Counted from the first letter of the stretch, positions 1-6,502 are shown. The stretch: DNA of 7,399 bases from Oscillospiraceae bacterium (GCA_017411665.1 JAFQPT010000127.1:1-7399); one strand, 5' to 3'. Numbers and translations are program-made. The notes: generated from the sequence alone by a model not told the origin.

Positions 1-45
<45 letters not shown>

Positions 46-47
46 CT

Positions 48-79
48 AAGACCACAGTCTTACGACTGTGGTCTTTTTC
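48..79 (+). terminator. Rho-independent terminator of the rRNA operon
   Basis: An 11-bp perfect stem (AGACCACAGTC at 49-59 with GACTGTGGTCT at 64-74) encloses a 4-nt loop and runs straight into a T-run at 74-78. It follows the 5S rRNA end by about three bases and should separate the rRNA transcript from the MATE gene. Confidence 0.85.
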
Positions 80-94
80 ATATATTTTTTGTTT

Positions 95-109
95 TATAAT
101 AATTATAAT
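95..109 (+). promoter_or_regulatory. Possible -10 elements for the MATE gene
   Basis: Two perfect TATAAT hexamers lie at 95-100 and 104-109 in a very AT-rich stretch between the rRNA terminator and the MATE start codon at 143. No convincing -35 box is spaced correctly for either. This is a plausible promoter region supported only by the -10 matches and by the need for a start after the terminator. Confidence 0.4.
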
Positions 110-142
110 GATTGTAGCATCTATAGAGGGGACGTGTGAGTA

Positions 143-1510
143 ATGAAAGAAAGCAGAGAATTTCTTGGAACAGAACCAATTGGTCAATTGCTGAGAAAGC
201 TTGCAATTCCCACTGTGACTGCGCAGCTGATTAACATGCTGTATAATATTGTAGATCGGATTTACATTGGTCATATCCCCGGGGAAGGCGCTGCTGCTCT
301 GACGGGTCTTGGTGTCTGTGTACCTTTGATTATGATCGTTTCCGCATTCGCCGCTTTTTCCGGTAGCGGCGGTGCGCCGCGCAGTTCCATTGCTATGGGG
401 CGAGGAGATTATCAGGAAGCAGAAAACATTTTAGGAAACTGTTTTATTCTGCAAATTGTAATATCTGTTGTATTGTCTGTATTTTTACTATGTTTTAACA
501 AACCGTTGCTGCTGATGTTCGGTGCCAGTGAAAATACGATCTCCTATGCAACAGCATATATGAATATTTACTCCTTAGGTACGATTTTTGTACAGTTAAC
601 CCTCGGGATGAATGCATTTATCACTGCACAGGGCTTTACTAAGATTTCTATGGCGTCCATTATGATTGGAGCAGTCACTAATATTATTCTGGATCCAATT
701 TTTATTTTTGGATTTGATATGGGAGTTGCCGGTGCTGCGTTAGCCACCATTATAGCGCAGGGATGTTCCTGTATATGGGTATTGTCTTTTCTTATTGGAA
801 AGAAAACCAGTATTCGTTTGCGTGTAAAATACTTCCGTATGAACCGAGATGTCATTTTACCTTGCGTGGCTTTAGGGCTTGCGATGTTTATTATGAACGC
901 AAGTGAGAGTATTATTTTTGTATGTTATAATTCTTCTCTGCTGAAGTACGGTGGGGATATTGCTGTTGGAGCGATGACCATTTTGATGAGTGTGACGCAG
1001 CTTGCGATGCTTCCGTTACAGGGTGTCGGACAGGGTGCTCAGCCTATCATCAGTTATAATTATGGGGCAGGGAATGCGGATCGTGTTCGAAATGCTTTTA
1101 AACTGCTCCTCAAGGTCAATATGACTTATGCAATCTTAATGTGGCTGTTTGTTATGATTACGCCTCAAACACTTGCATCAATATTTACTTCCGATGTGGA
1201 ACTTCGTGCATTTTCGGAAAGTGCACTTCGAGTGTATTTTGCGGTGTTGTTCATGTTCGGGATTCAAATCTCCTGTCAGATGACTTTTGGGGCATTGGGA
1301 AATGCAAAAGCGTCCATTATGGTTGCTGTTATGCGTAAGTTTGTTTTGATGATTCCGCTGATTTACATTCTGCCTGCGGTTATGAAAGGAAATGAAACCA
1401 TTGCAGTGTATATGGCAGAGCCCGTATCTGATTTTTTGGCGATGACATTTACTGCAATCCTTTTCTATTTCCAATTTAAAAAAGCCATGCTGGCCTTAGA
1501 AAAACAATAA
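143..1510 (+). CDS. MATE family efflux transporter (MepA/NorM-like)
   Basis: This 455-residue protein has the length and alternating hydrophobic pattern of the 12-helix MATE antiporters, inner-membrane pumps that use a Na+ or H+ gradient to expel cationic drugs, dyes or metabolites. Family hallmarks are visible: an N-terminal EPIGQLLRKLAIPT start, NIVDRIYIG (residues 35-43) in the first helix pair, and a glycine-rich GGAPRSSIAMGRGD loop (76-89). In the second half, GVGQGAQPIISYNYGAG is the usual repeat-two signature. These features are most like the MepA branch. The ATG at 143 is the first in-frame start after a TGA at 137-139, and GAGGGG (126-131) provides a ribosome binding site. The gene stands alone between two terminators, and no regulator is adjacent. 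The substrate cannot be inferred; many such clostridial genes are annotated as multidrug exporters without experimental proof. Confidence 0.92.
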   Translation: MKESREFLGTEPIGQLLRKLAIPTVTAQLINMLYNIVDRIYIGHIPGEGAAALTGLGVCVPLIMIVSAFAAFSGSGGAPRSSIAMGRGDYQEAENILGNCFILQIVISVVLSVFLLCFNKPLLLMFGASENTISYATAYMNIYSLGTIFVQLTLGMNAFITAQGFTKISMASIMIGAVTNIILDPIFIFGFDMGVAGAALATIIAQGCSCIWVLSFLIGKKTSIRLRVKYFRMNRDVILPCVALGLAMFIMNASESIIFVCYNSSLLKYGGDIAVGAMTILMSVTQLAMLPLQGVGQGAQPIISYNYGAGNADRVRNAFKLLLKVNMTYAILMWLFVMITPQTLASIFTSDVELRAFSESALRVYFAVLFMFGIQISCQMTFGALGNAKASIMVAVMRKFVLMIPLIYILPAVMKGNETIAVYMAEPVSDFLAMTFTAILFYFQFKKAMLALEKQ

Positions 1511-1512
1511 TT

Positions 1513-1550
1513 AGAAAGTGTTGCCGATTTTGGGAACACTTTCTTTTGTT
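1513..1550 (+). terminator. Rho-independent terminator after the MATE gene
   Basis: AGAAAGTGTT (1513-1522) pairs perfectly with AACACTTTCT (1535-1544) across a 12-nt loop and is followed by TTTGTT. It starts three bases after the MATE stop codon. Confidence 0.8.
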
Positions 1551-1560
1551 TGTGAAATGA

Positions 1561-1599
1561 TTGCTTAAGTTTTTGATTTCATGTATAATAAATACATGA
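1561..1599 (+). promoter_or_regulatory. Probable promoter with an overlapping inverted repeat, upstream of the acyltransferase gene
   Basis: A perfect TATAAT lies at 1584-1589 and a weak TTGCTT -35 box (only TTG matches consensus) lies 17 bp upstream at 1561-1566. An 8-bp inverted repeat (TCATGTAT at 1579-1586, ATACATGA at 1592-1599, 5-nt spacer) covers the -10 and the expected transcription start near 1596, where a repressor could act. If this promoter is used, the ATG at 1581 lies inside the -10 box and cannot be the translation start. Neither the promoter nor the operator has been tested. Confidence 0.5.
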
Positions 1600-2898
1600 T
1601 GAAACGAATGAACAAAAAGAAAGACCACAATACATGGTATAAGCTCGACCTGTCAGGTACGGTGTATCCTACCTTGCAGCGCAGAACATTTTCAAATGTA
1701 TATCGTGTATCTGCTACATTAACCGAAGAAATCAGACCGGATGTTTTACAGAAGGCTCTGGATGCTACGCTGCCTCGTTTTCCGATGTATAAAGTCGCGA
1801 TCAGAACGGGGCTATTCTGGCGTTATCTGGAACCCAATCACAGACCCGGTCCTTTTGTGCGTCCTGACATCGTAAATCCATGCATGCCCATGCATTTCAG
1901 AAGCAACAACCGCTATCTGATTCGTGTGTATTATTATCACAAGCGCATTTCCGTTGAAATGTTCCATTCTCTTGCGGATGGCTTTGGCGGCCTTTGCCTG
2001 CTGAAAACATTGACTGCGGAATATCTGCGGATGCTGGGCCATGAGATTCCCAATACCCATGGGGTTATGGACATTCACGAAGAACCCGACCCCGAGGAAA
2101 TGGAGGATGCATACATTCGTTACGCGAATGCGAAGGTGAAGCCCAGCCGTACCAGCGGCAGAGCGTATAGTTTGCATGGCACTTATGAACCGTTTTACAC
2201 GCTAAATATTATTTCCGGGATCATGCCTGCGGACCAGGTTTATAAGGTTGCCAAAAGCTACGGGGCATCTGTTACAGAGTATTTGAATGCTGTGCTGCTG
2301 TATGCTTTGCTGCGGAAGCAAAAAGACGATAAGCCTCATCGGGAGCTGCCTGTTAAGATTGCGATGCCCGTCAATTTGCGACAGTTTTTCCCTTCCAAGA
2401 CATTGCGCAATTTCATCAATATGGTTTACCCTTCTATTGACCCAAATGGGGGACTATACCTTCGAGGAAATTGTGAAGCAAGTGCATCATTTCATGCGCT
2501 ATTATATCAATGAAAAGTTTATGAATGCGGATATGACCACCAATACGGCTACGCTGCAAAATCCGTTTATTCGAGTAGTGCCGCTGTTTATTAAGGAAGT
2601 GGTCGTACGAGAGTTCTATCGAAATGTGCAGGACGGGCAGTCCAGTGCGGGGTTGACCAATTTGGGAATCATTCCTGTACCACCCGAAATGGAACCGTTT
2701 GTTGACCGCATCGAAGGCATATTGGGACAGCCCTTCTCCAATCGTACCAACTGTGCGATTATGAGCTATAAGGGGAATTTGATTGTAAATTTCTCCAGCA
2801 GTATTAAGGAAACCGATATTGAACGCTATTTCTTTACAAAGCTGGTGCAGGACGGTATCCATGTGAAAATCGAGTCCAATCGAAAGGAGGATTGTTGA
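1596..2898 (+). pseudogene. Condensation-superfamily acyltransferase (alcohol acetyltransferase-like), frameshifted
   Basis: Two overlapping reading frames make one protein of about 430 residues. The 5' part (open from 1581, stop at 2513) holds the N-terminal half. The 3' part continues in the +1 frame to 2898, and an in-frame ATG at 2446 sits exactly at the break. The homologous reading changes frame at the G5 run at 2448-2452, where SIDPN leads into GDYTFEEIV; one extra base or two missing bases would explain it. The 5' part carries HSLADG (H129 and D133 counted from 1581), equivalent to the HxxxDG active-site motif of chloramphenicol-acetyltransferase/NRPS-condensation-fold enzymes that transfer acyl groups between a thioester and an alcohol or amine. 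The 3' part has the expected FSNRTNCAIMSYKG and VNFSSSI strands. The substrate is unknown. Possible starts are 1596, 1599 and 1608; none has a clear Shine-Dalgarno sequence. The gene ends one base before the zinc-ribbon gene, indicating an operon. It is probably inactive unless the shift is a sequencing error or is bypassed. Confidence 0.75.
2448..2452 (+). other. Frameshift site in the acyltransferase gene (G5 run)
   Basis: Up to the AAT before this run the homologous protein is in the frame of 1581; after it, it is in the frame of 2446. Skipping one G gives D-P-N-G-D-Y-T-F. Restoring two bases before the run would give D-P-N-x-G-D-Y-T-F, which fits better with my memory of the family pattern (DP-x-x-G-[DE]-YTFEE). 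The old frame remains open for 61 more bases, to the stop at 2511-2513. Confidence 0.7.
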
Positions 2899-2899
2899 A

Positions 2900-3604
2900 A
2901 TGTCATATTGTGTAAATTGCGGGGTTGAGCTGGATAAAACCAGAGGCGTATGTCCCCTATGCAATACGGTTGTCCACAATCCCAATCAGCCTGTGGACCA
3001 AACATCGCCTACCCCGTATCCCAAGGAAGTGGGAAAGTCCGAAAAAGTAGATTCCAAGGAACTGACCAGTCTGCTGACCATTGTTTTTGCGACAGTCAGT
3101 GTGGTTTGCGGTGTGCTGAATTGGCTCGTGTTTACGCGTACCTATTGGTCGGTTTATATCATCGGCGTGTTTGTTATGGCATGGGTATTCTTGATTCCTG
3201 TGTTTTTCCGCGAAAAAACCAATGGATATACCTGCATTGCACTGGATGGTATCATCACAGCGATGTATGTAGGTGTGATTTCTGTTCTGCATCCCGGACA
3301 GGGCTGGTACCTTGAAATTGCGCTGCCGATTATTCTCATCAGCACTGCGCTGCTTGAGATTTTTTACCTGTTCAATATTCGACTGAAGACCTCTGCGATT
3401 ACGAAAATGATGGTCATTATCGGAATCATTGCGATTATTACAGTTGCAGTACAGACACTGATTGGTTTCCATTTCAACAGAATGGTCAACCTCACGTGGT
3501 CTGCTGTTGTACTGGCATGCTGTGTGGCGGTTGAAGTGATTTTGTTTTCACTGACGCTGCATAAGGGTGCGCGAAATGAATTGCGAAAGCGTATGCATTT
3601 CTAA
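2900..3604 (+). CDS. Zinc-ribbon, six-helix membrane protein (resembles DUF6320)
   Basis: The 234-residue product begins with a short zinc ribbon, C4-x2-C7-x10-C18-x2-C21, then a polar, proline-rich linker to about residue 52. About six hydrophobic helices follow (roughly 56-78, 82-103, 111-130, 137-159, 168-190, 197-220), and the protein ends in a basic tail (KGARNELRKRMHF). The ribbon most likely faces the cytoplasm. I associate this architecture with DUF6320, a family of unknown function often placed next to acyltransferases like the upstream gene; the family name is from memory and was not searched. The start is well supported: AAAGGAGG at 2883-2890 with a 9-nt spacer. The upstream stop codon (2896-2898) is one base away, so translation is probably coupled. 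A terminator follows. No catalytic motif is visible, so an accessory or structural membrane role beside the acyltransferase is only an inference. Confidence 0.85.
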   Translation: MSYCVNCGVELDKTRGVCPLCNTVVHNPNQPVDQTSPTPYPKEVGKSEKVDSKELTSLLTIVFATVSVVCGVLNWLVFTRTYWSVYIIGVFVMAWVFLIPVFFREKTNGYTCIALDGIITAMYVGVISVLHPGQGWYLEIALPIILISTALLEIFYLFNIRLKTSAITKMMVIIGIIAIITVAVQTLIGFHFNRMVNLTWSAVVLACCVAVEVILFSLTLHKGARNELRKRMHF

Positions 3605-3607
3605 TAG

Positions 3608-3634
3608 AAAAGACCGTCTTTGACGGTCTTTTTT
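3608..3634 (+). terminator. Rho-independent terminator after the zinc-ribbon gene
   Basis: AAAAGACCGTC (3608-3618) pairs perfectly with GACGGTCTTTT (3622-3632) around a TTT loop and ends in a six-T run (3629-3634). It begins three bases after the stop codon. Confidence 0.88.
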
Positions 3635-3638
3635 CGTG

Positions 3639-3667
3639 TTGCATAAAATCGGAAATGCTGATAAAAT
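3639..3667 (+). promoter_or_regulatory. Probable promoter of the arsR-family gene
   Basis: TTGCAT (3639-3644) and TAAAAT (3662-3667) are separated by 17 bp, and a TG-A extension (3659-3661) precedes the -10 box. It lies just after the preceding terminator and about 30 bp upstream of the start codon. No palindrome like the one upstream of the ATPase gene is visible here; only an ATGAG half-site-like string overlaps the -10 end, so autoregulation is not evident. Confidence 0.5.
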
Positions 3668-3696
3668 GAGATATCCTTAAGAAAGGCGGTGGAAAC

Positions 3697-4035
3697 ATGA
3701 AGCAATATATTCCGGAGCGGATTCCCTGCGAAGCGGAAATGCAGGAGCTTGCGGATTTTTACACCGTGTTTTCCGATGCCACTCGCATTAAGCTGCTGTA
3801 TCAGCTGCTGGATGGAGAAAAGCGTGTTGGCGATATTGCGGAGGCTGTTGGAATCAGCCAATCGGCAACCTCTCATCAACTGAGATTTTTAAAGGAAAAA
3901 GGTGTTGTGGGAAACCGCAGAGCCGGTCAGAGCATTTATTATCGATGGATTGACGGTCATATTGTGACCATTCTGGCCATGGGGCTGGAGCATGTATTGG
4001 AGCCCGGAAACGAACACGAATGTACACATGAATAA
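3697..4035 (+). CDS. ArsR/SmtB-family metal-sensing repressor (Zn-type alpha5 site)
   Basis: The 112-residue protein is a typical winged-helix ArsR/SmtB repressor, a dimer that leaves DNA when metal binds. FSDATRIKLLYQLL (25-38) is the family's opening helix. VGDIAEAVGISQSATSHQLRFLKEKGVV (44-71) is the helix-turn-helix, and NRRAGQSIYYRW (73-84) the wing. The alpha5 metal site is complete: D86-x-H88-x10-H99-x2-E102, the same ligand pattern as SmtB and nearly that of CzrA, which points to Zn(II) (Co/Ni/Cd also possible). The CadC/ArsR-type ELCVCDL cysteine motif is absent. The C-terminus adds H107, C109 and H111. A G-rich ribosome binding site (AAAGG at 3682-3686) supports the ATG. The gene is convergent with the metal ATPase gene, whose promoter carries a matching operator about 2.4 kb away, so it is the likely repressor of that gene. 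Confidence 0.93.
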   Translation: MKQYIPERIPCEAEMQELADFYTVFSDATRIKLLYQLLDGEKRVGDIAEAVGISQSATSHQLRFLKEKGVVGNRRAGQSIYYRWIDGHIVTILAMGLEHVLEPGNEHECTHE

Positions 4036-4063
4036 ACCGCCGTGATATCACGGCGGTTTTTCT
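4034..4063. terminator. Bidirectional terminator between the arsR-family gene and the ATPase gene
   Basis: A perfect 26-nt palindrome at 4034-4059 (arms AAACCGCCGTGA and its complement, centred on AT) is followed by TTTTTCTTT on the + strand and, less strongly, by TTTATTC on the - strand. The repressor's stop codon (4033-4035) overlaps the first stem bases, and the ATPase stop is five bases beyond the other arm, so it serves both convergent genes. Confidence 0.85.
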
Positions 4064-6424
4064 TTATTTGCGGTACAAAATACGAATGGAGTTCATGATG
4101 CAAATCATGGCTACACCGGTATCGGCAAAAACAGCGATCCACATATTGGCAAAGCCGAGCAGACCGAGCAGCATGACAGCCAGTTTGACACCCAGTGCAA
4201 TGACAACATTCTGCTTTGCAATGCGGTTGGTGAGTTTGGCAATCCCCAGTGCTTTCGGGACTGCGGAGACTTCTCCTGTCATAAACACCACGTCAGCAGC
4301 TTCGATGGCGGCATCGGCACCGCTGCCCATGGCGGCTCCTACATCAGCACCTGCAAGTACGGGAGCATCATTGATGCCGTCACCGACAAACATGACAGGA
4401 CCGTAGGTGCTGCGGATTGCTTCCAATGCGGAGAATTTCTCACCGGGCAGCAGCTTTGCGTGAACATCGGAAATGCCGACCTGTACGGCAACAGCCTGCG
4501 CATTGTCTTCGGCATCGCCTGTGAGCATTGCAGCGGTGATTCCTTGCTGCTTCAGTGCATTGACTGCTTCGGCTGCATCGTTTTTGACAGCATCGTCAAT
4601 GCGGATGCTCCCCAGATAATTCCCGTCCTTGGCTAAGAGTACCTGTGTGCCGCGGATTTTGGTGTCGGGGACAGAAATGCCGTGGTCCTTCATCAGCCTT
4701 CCGTTGCCGCACAGAACAGTCGTACCGTGAATCACTGCTTCAATTCCGGAACCTGCGATTTCTCGCACGGATTGTACCGTTTCTGCAGACAAATTCAGCT
4801 CACGGGCAGCCTGCAGGATGCTTTGTGCAATGGGATGGGTAGAGTTTTGCTCGCAGGAAGCTGCCAGTGTCAGCAGCTCGTTTACGGAGACTCCGTCAAC
4901 AGGCACACATTCCTGTACATGGAACACACCCTTGGTGATGGTACCTGTTTTATCCATGGCCACCGACTTGATACTGCTGAGGGCTTCCAACGATGCACCA
5001 CCCTTGAACAAAATCCCCTGCTTAGAGCCGCGGCCGATGCCGCAGAAGAATGCCAGAGGTACGCTGAGTACCAATGCACAGGGGCAGCTGATGACCAGGA
5101 AGGTCAATGCGGTGTAGACCCAGTAGTTCCAGTTCCCTGTAAACAATGAGGGGACAACGGCAGTCAGCAGTGCAATCAGACAAACAATGGGGGTGTATAT
5201 GCGGCAGAATCGGGTAATGAACTTATCGATTTTGGGCTTGGAGGCTGCGGCATTTTCCACTGCATCCAGAATACGGGTGACCATGGAGTCCTCCAGATAT
5301 TTTTCCACACGGATTTTGAGCAGGCCATCCTTGTTGACCCAACCCGAGGTAACAGAGCTGCCTGCGGCAACGCGAACAGGCACGGGTTCGCCTGTAATGG
5401 CGGAGGTATCCATGAAGCTTTCACCGTCCACTACGGTGCCGTCCAGAGGAATACGGTCACCGGGACGAATCAGCAGAATATCGCCGATATCCGCGTTTTC
5501 TGCGGGAATGACGCAAATTTCATTTCCCTTGACCCAATTTACCACTTCGGGACGCAGGTCAACGGCTTCCATAATCTGGCTGCGGCTGCGCTTGGTGGCA
5601 ATCTGCTCAAACAGCTCGCCTACACGATAAAACAGCATGACACCCAACGCTTCTTCGTAGCTTCCAATGAGGAATGCACCGATGGTTGCAACAGACATCA
5701 AGAAATTCTCGTCAAAGACCTGACCACGTCGGATATTACTCAGTGCTTCTTTCAGTACATCTCCGCCACTGAGCAGATAGCCAAACAGCATCATCAGCAG
5801 AAACAGGCTTCGGGGGATGAGACCCAGATGATGCAGCAACAGACCGCCAATCATTGTGACAGCGCTTGCGGCAATGACCGCAATACTTTTCTGCACTGCT
5901 ACACTTTCCTTAGCAGCTTCGATTTCGCGCTCTTCTGCATCCATACGCTGACGACGGAAGGGAATGACCTGCACATCGGGTTCAATGCTTTGCACAATGG
6001 CTGTAATTTCGGGCATCAGCTTTTGCACATCAACTGCAGCGGCAATGCGCAGCTGTTTGGTGGCATATGTAATCGAGGCATATTCTACCTGCTCCATGGC
6101 CTGAATTTTCGCTTCCATTTTCATGGCACAGTTGGCGCAGCCTAAATTTTCCAGCAAAAAGATTTTTTGCGGATGCGCAGTTACAACAGGTGTTTTCGTT
6201 TCCTCATGATGCTCATGCCCGTGGTCGTGCCCGCAACCGCAATGGTCCTCATGATGATGGTCATGGTCGTGGTCATGTCCACAACCGCAATGGTCCTCAT
6301 GATGCTCATGTCCGTGGTCGTGTCCACAGCCGCAGTTGTCATCGTGATGATGGTCATGCTCGTGGATGTGACCGCATCCACAGTGCTCGTCATGAGTATG
6401 AGAATGGTGGTCGTGATGATGCAT
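4064..6424 (-). CDS. Zn/Cd/Pb-exporting P-type ATPase (PIB type) with His/Cys-rich N-terminus
   Basis: This 786-residue heavy-metal ATPase pumps divalent soft metals out of the cytoplasm using ATP. Domains in order (numbered from the ATG at 6424): a His/Cys-rich repeat region (1-75); one HMA domain (about 86-150) with GCANC, C96 and C99; membrane helices from about 180; the actuator loop with TGEP (344-347); the CPC metal site (C447-P-C449); phosphorylation loop DKTGT (D491); nucleotide-domain H530-P531; TGD (635-637); GDGIND (681-686); and final helices containing K747 and D768. The CPC plus Lys/Asp pair matches ZntA/CadA-type Zn/Cd/Pb pumps rather than copper pumps. ATG 6424 is preferred over the TTG at 6427 because AGGAGGT (6431-6437) lies 6 nt upstream of it. 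A promoter and ArsR-type operator precede the gene, and the convergent ArsR-family gene supplies the likely regulator. Naming it zntA or cadA would go beyond the evidence. Confidence 0.95.
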   Translation of the reverse strand: MHHHDHHSHTHDEHCGCGHIHEHDHHHDDNCGCGHDHGHEHHEDHCGCGHDHDHDHHHEDHCGCGHDHGHEHHEETKTPVVTAHPQKIFLLENLGCANCAMKMEAKIQAMEQVEYASITYATKQLRIAAAVDVQKLMPEITAIVQSIEPDVQVIPFRRQRMDAEEREIEAAKESVAVQKSIAVIAASAVTMIGGLLLHHLGLIPRSLFLLMMLFGYLLSGGDVLKEALSNIRRGQVFDENFLMSVATIGAFLIGSYEEALGVMLFYRVGELFEQIATKRSRSQIMEAVDLRPEVVNWVKGNEICVIPAENADIGDILLIRPGDRIPLDGTVVDGESFMDTSAITGEPVPVRVAAGSSVTSGWVNKDGLLKIRVEKYLEDSMVTRILDAVENAAASKPKIDKFITRFCRIYTPIVCLIALLTAVVPSLFTGNWNYWVYTALTFLVISCPCALVLSVPLAFFCGIGRGSKQGILFKGGASLEALSSIKSVAMDKTGTITKGVFHVQECVPVDGVSVNELLTLAASCEQNSTHPIAQSILQAARELNLSAETVQSVREIAGSGIEAVIHGTTVLCGNGRLMKDHGISVPDTKIRGTQVLLAKDGNYLGSIRIDDAVKNDAAEAVNALKQQGITAAMLTGDAEDNAQAVAVQVGISDVHAKLLPGEKFSALEAIRSTYGPVMFVGDGINDAPVLAGADVGAAMGSGADAAIEAADVVFMTGEVSAVPKALGIAKLTNRIAKQNVVIALGVKLAVMLLGLLGFANMWIAVFADTGVAMICIMNSIRILYRK
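6200..6385 (-). repeat. Tandem repeat encoding the HCGCGHDH metal-binding array
   Basis: Four units of 15-16 codons, each beginning [HN]CGCGH followed by alternating His and Asp/Glu, encode ATPase residues about 14-75. The DNA repeats as well as the protein: a 23-base string is identical at 6234-6256 and 6282-6304 (48 bp apart), and 6201-6245 is nearly identical to 6294-6338 (93 bp apart, a two-unit period). With the preceding HHHDHH stretch, the first 75 residues contain 32 His and 8 Cys by my count, consistent with a zinc-buffering or metal-delivery tail. Confidence 0.88.
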
Positions 6425-6430
6425 CAAGAC

Positions 6431-6437
6431 ACCTCCT
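6431..6437 (-). promoter_or_regulatory. Ribosome binding site deciding the ATPase start
   Basis: Read on the - strand this is AGGAGGT. It is 6 nt from the ATG at 6424 but only 3 nt from the upstream in-frame TTG at 6427, so the ATG is the better start. Confidence 0.8.
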
Positions 6438-6444
6438 GATTGTT

Positions 6445-6474
6445 TGAATATATGAGCGATTGCTCATATATTCA
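6445..6474 (-). promoter_or_regulatory. ArsR/SmtB-type operator of the metal ATPase gene
   Basis: A perfect 13-bp inverted repeat (TGAATATATGAGC at 6445-6457 and its complement at 6462-6474) with a 4-nt spacer. The core ATGAGC-n4-GCTCAT within AT-rich flanks is the classic form of ArsR/SmtB-family sites (imperfect palindromes of the TGAnC-type in AT-rich DNA). It begins at the -10 box and covers the transcription start and 5' leader, ending 7 nt upstream of the ribosome binding site, so a bound repressor would block transcription. The alpha5-type sensor gene in this window is the natural ligand-responsive partner. Confidence 0.85.
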
Positions 6475-6502
6475 TATAACCACAGTCTATGGGGAAAGTC
6501 AA
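6474..6502 (-). promoter_or_regulatory. Promoter of the metal ATPase gene
   Basis: On the - strand TTGACT (6502-6497, five of six consensus bases) is 17 bp upstream of TTATAT (6479-6474). That -10 box is weak by itself but is preceded by a TG-G extension (6482-6480). The operator abuts the -10 box, as expected for a metal-inducible promoter. A one-base shift (TATATG) is an alternative -10. Confidence 0.6.

Noticed and set aside
2287..2445. 5' extension of the +1 frame upstream of the frameshift (Cys/Leu-rich start at 2287)
   Set aside because: The homologous protein over this stretch is in the other frame; the CCCMLCC-like sequence is out-of-frame translation, not a signal peptide or cysteine motif.
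2434..2985. 183-codon - strand frame across the acyltransferase/zinc-ribbon junction
   Set aside because: It is antisense to two well-supported reading frames, and the sequence is not recognisable.
3640..3696. Second ArsR operator upstream of the repressor gene
   Set aside because: Only a single ATGAG half-site-like string is present; there is no inverted repeat comparable to 6445-6474.
4682..5630. Several + strand open frames of 65-155 codons inside the ATPase gene
   Set aside because: The ATPase frame on the other strand is complete with all P-type motifs, and these frames show no recognisable domain.
6200..6385. CRISPR-like or minisatellite array
   Set aside because: The repeat is in-frame coding sequence for a His/Cys metal-binding tail, with no spacers of uniform length and no cas genes.
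6167..6447. Open + strand frames of 85-90 codons rich in Met/Val or Arg/His opposite the ATPase N-terminus
   Set aside because: They are antisense shadows of the CAT/CAC-rich His repeat, have low-complexity composition, and lack a supported ribosome binding site or family pattern.
6479..6488. ACCACAGTCT string also present in the rRNA terminator (51-60) and, minus the first base, in the pyr terminator (6532-6540)
   Set aside because: At 6479-6488 it has no complementary arm with a T-tract and overlaps the ATPase promoter; a ten-base match is most simply chance or a terminator remnant, not a mobile element end.
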